From Nocardiaceae bacterium (GTDB taxonomy: Bacteria > Actinomycetota > Actinomycetes > Mycobacteriales > Mycobacteriaceae): a DNA stretch of 64,000 nt. Shown here in pieces: positions 16,990-23,222 of this stretch. Location of the stretch: assembly GCA_021372355.1 (NCBI GenBank), contig JAJFUQ010000257.1, positions 28,437 through 92,436 of the forward strand, in the 5' to 3' direction. The notes below the pieces were generated by a model. The model saw only the letters and a list, made by a program, of their open reading frames with translations, made no database searches and was not told the DNA's origin. Every line of letters starts with the position of its first letter. The first letter of the stretch is position 1. The translations under genes and the position numbers were made by a program.

Positions 16990-17550
16990 ATGTACATCAA
17001 CGAGACCGCCACCGACTCGACGAGCACCGAGCCGCAGACCGCCACCCAGACCGGTACCACGGACGCCACCACCACGACGACCTACACGGCTCCCGGCGGC
17101 ACCGAGATGTACGACTCGGACGGCAACGGCATCATCGACACCGTCGGCTACGACACCAACGCCGATGGCGCGATCGACACCGTGCTCATGGACACCGACG
17201 GTGACCAGGTCTCGGACACCATCGTTCAGGACACCAACGCCGATGGGCAGGCAGACCTCATGGTCGAGGACACCGACCACGACGGGTGGGTGAACAACCT
17301 CTACCGCGACACCGACGCTGACGGAAACCTCGACACGGTTGCGAGCGATACGGACAACGACGGCAGCTTGGAGACGGTGCAGATCGATGAAGACGGCGAC
17401 GGCATCCTCGACGTCTCGGTGAGTGACTTCAACGCGGACGGTACGGCCGACGTCGTTCTCCTCGACGCCAACGCAGACGGCGCTTATGACACCGCTTACG
17501 CCGACACCGACAGCGATGGAGACCTCGAGCAGGTTTCTTTCGAGGACTAG
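16990..17550 (+). CDS. Protein of eleven 13-residue D-x-[DN]-x-D-G repeats
   Basis: After a 40-residue Thr-rich head, residues 41-183 are exactly eleven tandem 13-residue units with the plan xDx[DN]xDGxx[DE]xxx (for example YDTNADGAIDTVL). The spacing of acidic residues resembles calcium-binding loops of thrombospondin type 3 and dockerin-like repeats, so calcium binding is likely. There is no signal peptide or membrane segment, which is odd for such repeats and suggests a cytoplasmic role or unconventional export. A strong AGGAG lies six bases before the ATG. It is the first gene of the sigma/dynamin/Hsp70 island and has a candidate ECF promoter. Confidence 0.8.
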   Translation: MYINETATDSTSTEPQTATQTGTTDATTTTTYTAPGGTEMYDSDGNGIIDTVGYDTNADGAIDTVLMDTDGDQVSDTIVQDTNADGQADLMVEDTDHDGWVNNLYRDTDADGNLDTVASDTDNDGSLETVQIDEDGDGILDVSVSDFNADGTADVVLLDANADGAYDTAYADTDSDGDLEQVSFED

Positions 17551-17588
17551 TAGGACTGGTAGGACTAGTAGGACTAGTAGGACTAGTA
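17544..17588. repeat. Tandem repeat, five 9-bp units
   Basis: Five copies of GGACTAGTA (the second reads GGACTGGTA) fill the gap between two converging genes. The first unit contains the TAG stop of the repeat-protein gene and the last contains the TAG stop of the acidic-protein gene. Such arrays vary in copy number by slippage; here a change would leave both proteins intact. Confidence 0.9.
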
Positions 17589-17885
17589 CTCGTCGGAGTA
17601 GTCGTCATCCGAATCGTCGTGCCCATCATCGTGATGGTGGGCGTAGTCCCCGTGGTCGTCATCGTCATTCGTGGTCGAACCGAGCGATCCGTCCTCGTCA
17701 TCGGCATCCCACTCGTCGTCGACCAGGTACTCGTCGGCAGGTGGGATGAGCGCGACGTCCGCGAGCGGAGTACTGGGGTCGGTCGCGTAGGAGATCATCG
17801 ATTCGAAAACCGACGCCGGGATGTCGCCGACCTCACCGAGCATCGCGCCGAGGTCCGCGTCGCTGAATTCGTCACCGTATGCCAT
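17583..17885 (-). CDS. Small acidic Asp/His-rich protein, copy 1
   Basis: The 100 residues divide into a structured N-terminal half and a disordered tail made almost only of Asp, His, Ser, Glu and Tyr. The N-terminal half shares the motif [FW]xx[MV][IM]xx[AI][TS]DPxTPLxxxAL[IV]P with the 102-residue protein at 22632-22940. It begins five bases after the sigma factor stop, with its AGGAG inside the sigma gene, so the two are translationally close. It could be a sigma regulator, a metal or calcium buffer, or an Ini-type accessory protein. I do not recognise a named family. Confidence 0.75.
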   Translation of the reverse strand: MAYGDEFSDADLGAMLGEVGDIPASVFESMISYATDPSTPLADVALIPPADEYLVDDEWDADDEDGSLGSTTNDDDDHGDYAHHHDDGHDDSDDDYSDEY

Positions 17886-17889
17886 GAGG

Positions 17890-18426
17890 TCAAGCTCCTG
17901 CCCGGAGCTTTGTCAGCTCCTCCAACAGCATTTTGCGTGCGCGATTCAGTCGCGTTTTCACGGTGGCGACGGGGACTCCCTGGTGGGCCGCGATCGCGTC
18001 GTAGGTGAGATCACCGACTTCGCGCAGGACGATCGCCTCGCGGAACTGGTCGGGCAGGGCACGCAGCGCAACCTGGACCATGTCCCGATCGGCCACGCGA
18101 TCGCCCACGTCCCGGCCGCCGCCGGCATAGTCCGGCACCTCGTCGACCGGCGTTTCCCGCCGCTTTCGCACCACAGCGAGCGCGGCGTTGGCCGCGATCC
18201 GGTAGAGCCACGTCCCGATCGCCGAGTCGCCGCGGAACTTGTCCAGGTTCTGCCAGGCCGCGACGAGCGCGTCTTGCATCGCGTCCTGCGCATCGTGTTC
18301 GTTTCCGGTGATGCGCAGCGACACCGCCCACATCGGCCGCCGGTGCGTCGCAACGAGTTCCGAGAACGCCCGGGTGTCGCCCGACTGTGCGCGCGCGAGG
18401 AGACTCGCAACGCTGAGATCGTCCAC
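17890..18426 (-). CDS. ECF-type RNA polymerase sigma factor
   Basis: The 178 residues contain region 2 (FSELVATHRRPMWAVSLRI, DAMQDALVAAWQNLDKF, GTWLYRIAANAAL) and region 4 (LPDQFREAIVLREVGDLTYDAIA, TVKTRLNRARKMLLEEL). No classical zinc-binding anti-sigma factor is adjacent; instead a small acidic protein follows five bases downstream. It sits at the centre of the dynamin/GrpE/Hsp70 island, and two matching GGAAC-N17-CATCT boxes flank it, so it probably controls that island. This is inference from position. Confidence 0.92.
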   Translation of the reverse strand: MDDLSVASLLARAQSGDTRAFSELVATHRRPMWAVSLRITGNEHDAQDAMQDALVAAWQNLDKFRGDSAIGTWLYRIAANAALAVVRKRRETPVDEVPDYAGGGRDVGDRVADRDMVQVALRALPDQFREAIVLREVGDLTYDAIAAHQGVPVATVKTRLNRARKMLLEELTKLRAGA

Positions 18427-18584
18427 GGCTCCCCCGTATCTCGCACCCCGACAGTTGCCCCGATCCTAACGTTCTGCCTGACCAGCGGATCGCTCGACTC
18501 GAAGATCGACGTCCGGGCCAATCCGCACATCCGATAGTGTTATGTCGCTCTGATACGACAATTCTCGCCAGATTTCTCGAGGTG

Positions 18585-20009
18585 ATGGTGACCCGAAGCG
18601 GTAATTCCGGCGCAGACGTCGACCCGCTCCTGCAACGAGCGTGGCGACTGTGCGCCGAAGCAGAACCGCTGCTCGGTTCCGAACACCAGCGCACTATCGC
18701 CGAGTTGCGACGAATCCTCGAGGCTCCCGTGCGCGCCGCTCTGGTGGGCCGCGTAAATTCCGGTAAGTCGACGCTCGTCAACGCCCTCGTCGGACAGAGT
18801 GTGGCGCCCACGAACGCCACCGAATGCACGCGCGTCGCGACCATCTACCGCAACGGCGTTCCGGCCCGCGCGGTCGTGGCCGGGACCGACGGTGCCGAGG
18901 CGACGATTCCGATCGGCGATCGTCTGCCCGACAACCTCGGCCGGCCGATCGACAAGATCAGTCACGTCGACGTCTTCCTGCCGAACGCAGCGCTGCGCAG
19001 CCTCGAACTCATCGACACCCCGGGTACGTCGGGCCACGGCGGCCACGCGGCGCCGACGACATCGAGTGGCACCGCCTTCATGACCGGCGCAAACGGTCCG
19101 GATGTCGTGTTCCTGCTCTTCGACGGTGTCCTGCGACCGGACGATCTCGAACTTCTGCACGCCATCGGCGCGCACCGCGCGAACACCTTCGCGTTGTTGT
19201 CGCACTCGGACAGTTACGGTTCCGGTCCCTTCGGCGGCTCGGACCCGATCGACGACGCCGCGAAGAAGGCCGATGAACTGTCGGCGCAGCACCGCGACAA
19301 GTTCTCCCAGGTCATCGCCGTTTCCGGGCTTCTCGGTGAAGCGGCGCTGACCGGCTCGTTCCGGGAGCAGGATGCGCGCGTCCTCGCGTCGCTCGCCGAT
19401 CTCGACCCGTTCGAACTCAGCATCGAACTCGCCTCGACCGACGACTGCGCGATCCTCGACCTCCTCGAGCGCATCGGTGAGTACGGCATCGTGAGCAGTC
19501 GCTCGTTGGCGAAATTCGGCGCGCATGTGGTCATCGAACACCTGCGGACGCGATCCGGGATCGGCGACTTCATCTCCACGGCTCGGCCCGTCGTTCGCCG
19601 GCGCGCCAATCTGAGGCGCGTGAAGAATCTCCTCGAGTCTCTTCGGAATGCAGCCCGCCACGCACCACGTCCGCTCGAGGTATCGGCGCTCATCGACTCC
19701 GCGGAAATGGACCCGGCCTTCCACGCACTGCGCGAACTGAAAGCGATGGATCTGATTCTGCGGTGGTCCGCCACGCACCCACTCGTCGCCGAGCTCGACA
19801 AAGCCATCAGCGGTGACCCCGCTGTCGCCCTCGATCTGCCGGCGTCGACGCCGGCCTCCGAACTCGCCGCCGCCGCGATGCGCAAATGTGGCGAGACCCG
19901 GACCCGCCGACTCATCGCTCGCTCGGCCGCCGAAGGTGAAGTCCTGACGGTGCTCGAGCGGTCGTATCAGCTGTTGGCCATGCGCCTGCAGGGAGTGGCG
20001 TTCGCATGA
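18585..20009 (+). CDS. Dynamin-like GTPase, IniC-like
   Basis: The 474-residue protein has a P-loop GRVNSGKSTLVNAL near residue 63, the G2 Thr region in NATECTRVATIY and a G3 motif LIDTPGT. The remainder is helical, as in bacterial dynamin-like proteins. Length and pairing with a second dynamin match the IniC/IniA pair of mycobacteria, where the proteins support envelope stress tolerance and membrane remodelling. I chose the ATG at 18585 after GAGG. The stop overlaps the next dynamin start (ATGA). Divergent from the sigma factor gene. Confidence 0.85.
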   Translation: MVTRSGNSGADVDPLLQRAWRLCAEAEPLLGSEHQRTIAELRRILEAPVRAALVGRVNSGKSTLVNALVGQSVAPTNATECTRVATIYRNGVPARAVVAGTDGAEATIPIGDRLPDNLGRPIDKISHVDVFLPNAALRSLELIDTPGTSGHGGHAAPTTSSGTAFMTGANGPDVVFLLFDGVLRPDDLELLHAIGAHRANTFALLSHSDSYGSGPFGGSDPIDDAAKKADELSAQHRDKFSQVIAVSGLLGEAALTGSFREQDARVLASLADLDPFELSIELASTDDCAILDLLERIGEYGIVSSRSLAKFGAHVVIEHLRTRSGIGDFISTARPVVRRRANLRRVKNLLESLRNAARHAPRPLEVSALIDSAEMDPAFHALRELKAMDLILRWSATHPLVAELDKAISGDPAVALDLPASTPASELAAAAMRKCGETRTRRLIARSAAEGEVLTVLERSYQLLAMRLQGVAFA

Positions 20010-21811
20010 CGACCCCCTCCACGGACAGTCGCGAGGCAGCCCTTCGGCACGATCTCGCCGCAGCGGCCGAACTCCTGGTCAAGCACGGGCTCGGCGACTT
20101 CGCCGCCCGTAGTCGAACCCTGCTCGATTCGCCGAGCGCCTTTCCCGCCATAGTCGTGACCGGCGAAATCAACCGCGGGAAGAGTGCACTGATCAACGCA
20201 TTGATCGGCGTGACGCTCTCGCCAGACAGCCAAGACTTCAGTACGTCCGTGCCACTCAAGTTCACCCGGCCGCGGGTCGACCTGCCCGCCGGCAACGCAT
20301 TGCTGATCTTCCCCGACCGTCCGGCTCGTCTGGTGGGCGGCGAAGAGTTGATCAACTGGGCCACCACCACTGGGTCCGAGGTGTCCGATCCAGACCGAAT
20401 CGACGTGCCGGTCGCCGTGGAGGTGGCGGTCGACTCCGATCTCACCCATCGAACCGACATCGTCGACACTCCCGGCCACGGAGCCCTCGCCCGGAATGAC
20501 GCGGTGTCCTTGCGACGCACCGTCGGCGATGCCGGAATCCTCATCTTCGTCTGCGACTCGGCCGCCCCGATTTCCAAGCCCGAGCTCGAGTATCTGCAGG
20601 TGGCGAGCCGAGACATCGAGTCGGTCATCCTGGTGATGTCGAAGATCGACACGAACATGCGGTTCTGGCGCACTATCGCGACCGAGAACGAGCGGTTGAT
20701 CCGCACTCAAGCGCCCGGCATCTCGTCGCTCTCGGTACTGGGTGTCTCGAGCGTGCACGCTCGGCACGCCCACCTCATGCCACCGGGGCCGCGACAGGAC
20801 GCCGTGCTGTCGGCATCCGGCATCGCCACGCTGTATCAACGCCTCGACAACCTCATCGCCGACACCAAGAACACGCCGACCCGGCGGGCAGTGCGCGTCA
20901 CGCGGGCGGGACTCGAGGAATTGGCATCACGAATGACCGCCGAACGCGCGTCCGTGGAGAACGTCGAGTCCGCGGAGCGCTTCGAGACTCTCAAGAAGCA
21001 ACTGATGGCGCTCGAGGGTGCGCAGAAATCTGGCACGTGGCGCGAGAAGATCCAGCGCGATTTCCGATTGCTGCAGCGGGATCTGAACCGGGAAGTCGAC
21101 AAGGGTCTCGACGAACTGAAGGAGAAGTGGCTCCGGCGAACCGACGAAACCACGTTCCAGTTCCTCAAGCGGTCGTCGCAGCTGTTCGTCGGTGAGATCA
21201 CCGCCGATTTCGAGAACGTGCTCACCACGGTCTCCACGGAATTCACGGCCGGGCTCAAGCGCATCGGGACCGACCGCAAGATCGAAGGCACCGAGCAGTA
21301 CGCCGAGATCGGAAGGCTGACAATCCCGGAAAAGGATCTGCGCTTCACCGAGGGACTCGTCGACCCGCAGACCATCATGATCGGCGGTGGCATGATCACG
21401 ACCGCCGCCGTCAGCGCGAGCGCCGCAGCGTTCGTCGCACTTCCCGTGAGCGGCATCGCCTTGGGCGCGGTGATGGCTTACAAGCGGATCAAACAGGGCC
21501 GTAAGGCGCACATGGACTGGATCAACTCGACGTCCCTGACGCTACGGAAGCAGATCGCGCTCGAGATCGATGAATCCATCGACACCGGCCGCTCGGCGAT
21601 GACCGAGACGTACCGCAAACTGCTCATTTCGCAAACCGCGCGCGTCCGGCGAGAACTCAAGGCCATCGAGGATGCGCGCGCTGCGACCGCGGCCGAGCGC
21701 GCGGAAACGATCGCGCAGTTGGATCAGACGATCGAACACGTCAAGGGCCGTATTCGCGCGCTCGACGGTTACCTCGTGCGCGAGGGGGACGGCCGAGCCG
21801 GACCCTGCTGA
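20006..21811 (+). CDS. Dynamin-like GTPase, IniA-like
   Basis: The 601-residue protein has P-loop GEINRGKSALINAL near residue 53, G3 DIVDTPGHG, and G4 VMSKIDTN. A helical stalk follows, with a hydrophobic glycine/alanine-rich stretch (GGGMITTAAVSASAAAFVAL) near residue 470 that resembles a membrane-inserting paddle, and a C-terminal coiled coil rich in Arg, Glu and Ala. It is the likely membrane-deforming partner of the upstream dynamin. Its last 43 bases overlap the 3' end of a convergent small gene. Confidence 0.86.
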   Translation: MTTPSTDSREAALRHDLAAAAELLVKHGLGDFAARSRTLLDSPSAFPAIVVTGEINRGKSALINALIGVTLSPDSQDFSTSVPLKFTRPRVDLPAGNALLIFPDRPARLVGGEELINWATTTGSEVSDPDRIDVPVAVEVAVDSDLTHRTDIVDTPGHGALARNDAVSLRRTVGDAGILIFVCDSAAPISKPELEYLQVASRDIESVILVMSKIDTNMRFWRTIATENERLIRTQAPGISSLSVLGVSSVHARHAHLMPPGPRQDAVLSASGIATLYQRLDNLIADTKNTPTRRAVRVTRAGLEELASRMTAERASVENVESAERFETLKKQLMALEGAQKSGTWREKIQRDFRLLQRDLNREVDKGLDELKEKWLRRTDETTFQFLKRSSQLFVGEITADFENVLTTVSTEFTAGLKRIGTDRKIEGTEQYAEIGRLTIPEKDLRFTEGLVDPQTIMIGGGMITTAAVSASAAAFVALPVSGIALGAVMAYKRIKQGRKAHMDWINSTSLTLRKQIALEIDESIDTGRSAMTETYRKLLISQTARVRRELKAIEDARAATAAERAETIAQLDQTIEHVKGRIRALDGYLVREGDGRAGPC

Positions 21812-22089
21812 GAACCGCCGCCGACTCCGCCACTGCCGATGCCCGGCCCGTTCTCGTCCGGCATCTGCATGAAGTCGGTTGGTGTGGGTGAGGTGGTGAC
21901 GCCCGGAAGCATGGGGTCCTGACCTTCGTGGATCGGCGAATCTCCCGCCGGCGCCGACGTCGTGACCTCGACAGATCCAGAGACCGAGTCGGTCGCCACC
22001 GATGACGGCGACAACAGAAGCAGCAGTGCGGACACGAACGCGATGGCTGCCGCGACACCCGTGGTGATCGCGAGAGACGTCGATTTCAT
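21769..22089 (-). CDS. Small exported or membrane-anchored protein
   Basis: The 106-residue protein has an N-terminal hydrophobic helix (AAAIAFVSALLLLLSPS) and a mature part rich in Ser, Thr, Pro and Gly with no recognised domain. It may be a signal-anchored surface protein. Its ATG overlaps the stop of the grpE-like gene (ATGA), so it is in the same operon, and its 3' end runs 43 bases into the convergent dynamin gene. Confidence 0.65.
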   Translation of the reverse strand: MKSTSLAITTGVAAAIAFVSALLLLLSPSSVATDSVSGSVEVTTSAPAGDSPIHEGQDPMLPGVTTSPTPTDFMQMPDENGPGIGSGGVGGGSQQGPARPSPSRTR

Positions 22090-22559
22090 GGCAGTTCCTC
22101 CACGTTCGTGGGATAGGTCCAGACAGTGACCTGGGCCGGACGCACGACGTGACCGCGATGGATCCAGCCGGGACGCACGATCTCGGCGATGCGGTGTTCG
22201 AGGTCGGCTCGCGCCGCCGGCGTTGTGGCAACCGCTTCGTGGAGGTGCGGATCGAAGGCTTCGCCCGGTCCGGCGGGGATCTCGGTCACCGACAGCTGCC
22301 CGAGCACGGACCGCAACTGCGGCCGCACCGCTTCACCCGCGGTGTCGTAGACCCCGACGAGACTCGGGATCACGGCGTTCGCCGATTCGTCCGGGCCTGT
22401 GTAGTGGTCGTGTTCCGGCGAGTTCACGTCGCGCCGCAGGCCATGATCCGGCGAGGGACGAGCCCTCCATTGCCACAGACAAGCGCCCAGAATCCCGGCG
22501 CTCACGGCCAGCGTGAGAACGAGAATGACGCGGATCAGCTCTCCAGCGAGAAACGCCAT
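22086..22559 (-). CDS. Membrane-anchored GrpE-like nucleotide exchange factor
   Basis: The 157-residue protein starts with a membrane helix (residues about 8-30) in place of GrpE's long coiled coil. The C-terminal half keeps GrpE features: a helical VYDTAGEAVRPQLRSVLGQL, then IPAGPGEAFDPHLHEAV, matching the GrpE FDP..HEAV signature, and RPGWIHRGHVVRPAQVTV, matching the beta-wing. It would release ADP from an Hsp70 at the membrane; the obvious partner is the transmembrane Hsp70-like protein encoded divergently 660 bases away. A strong GAAGGAG precedes the ATG. Confidence 0.82.
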   Translation of the reverse strand: MAFLAGELIRVILVLTLAVSAGILGACLWQWRARPSPDHGLRRDVNSPEHDHYTGPDESANAVIPSLVGVYDTAGEAVRPQLRSVLGQLSVTEIPAGPGEAFDPHLHEAVATTPAARADLEHRIAEIVRPGWIHRGHVVRPAQVTVWTYPTNVEELP

Positions 22560-22597
22560 CGTGGTGCTCCTTCCTCAAGGAATTGCGCTCGTCCGTG

Positions 22598-22624
22598 AGA
22601 TGCCGGTGGGAACGCAAAGGTTCC
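22598..22624 (-). promoter_or_regulatory. Candidate ECF sigma promoter, GGAAC-N17-CATCT, within a hairpin
   Basis: On the minus strand GGAAC (22624-22620) and CATCT (22602-22598) lie 17 bases apart upstream of grpE. The box matches that at 16925-16951, including the run CGGCATCT. It is embedded in a perfect 11-bp stem-loop (22603-22613 with 22620-22630) between the acidic-protein gene and grpE, so the site may both end the upstream transcript and start a new one. Confidence 0.6.
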
Positions 22625-22631
22625 CACCGGG

Positions 22632-22940
22632 TCAGAAATCGTCGAAATCTGGGTCATCGTCATCGAAGCCGAAGTCGCCGTCGTCCTGATAAGACTCGTG
22701 GTGGTCGTCGTCCGATGAGTCGTGGTTGTCGTCATCGGGTCCCCAATCGAGAACGTCGAGAACATCATCTCCCCAACCGAACAACGCATCGGGCACAAGC
22801 GCTGGATTCACCAGAGGGGTCAGCGGGTCCGAGATCTTGTGCATGACCTGGGTCCATAGTCCAATCGGCGCATCGCTTACATTGCGTAGGAGCTCACGAA
22901 CCAGCGACTCCGCGTCGCTGCTGCCTTCGTCGAATGTCAC
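22632..22940 (-). CDS. Small acidic Asp/His-rich protein, copy 2
   Basis: The 102-residue protein has an N-terminal helical half (LVRELLRNVSDAPIGLWTQV) followed by SDPLTPLVNPALVP and a tail of Asp, Ser, His and Phe. The central motif and the architecture match the 100-residue protein next to the sigma factor. AAGGAG lies six bases before the GTG start. It is divergent from the Hsp70-like gene and upstream of grpE. A shared binding partner for both acidic proteins is a reasonable guess; function unknown. Confidence 0.72.
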   Translation of the reverse strand: MTFDEGSSDAESLVRELLRNVSDAPIGLWTQVMHKISDPLTPLVNPALVPDALFGWGDDVLDVLDWGPDDDNHDSSDDDHHESYQDDGDFGFDDDDPDFDDF

Positions 22941-23222
22941 TGTCCGCTCCTTGTCATGGAAGTGCGCGTCAGACCGTTGGAGGGCGGAGGGCCCCGGAAT
23001 GTTCCCGACAACCTGGTGGGAACTTTCTGCGACCCTGGCGAACTCTCATCTGTGAGGCGGCTCCAAGATCAGGGTCGTGACACAAATGTGCTTGTCGCAA
23101 CGAAGGAGAGAACGAGTGCGCGCAACGTGCAATCGGTTTCAAACAGTGGTTGGCGAACCGTACGCTCAGATGGTTCACGTGGCCGACGCTGCACGCGACA
23201 ACAGAACGAATGGGGTGAAACA
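22941..23222. promoter_or_regulatory. Divergent control region with back-to-back GGAAC boxes
   Basis: The 282 bases between the acidic-protein gene and the Hsp70-like gene hold a GGAAC box on each strand (23005-23001 minus and 23019-23023 plus), 13 bases apart and facing outwards. Neither has a clear CATCT at 17 bases; the plus box has one at 23 bases (23047-23051). They may be weaker sites for the same sigma factor. No gene is seen. Confidence 0.4.

Noticed and set aside
22956..23222. An 89-residue N-terminal extension of the Hsp70-like protein
   Set aside because: The extension has no conserved sequence and covers the divergent promoter region; the ATPase motif DFGTSN lies at the expected distance from the GTG at 23223.
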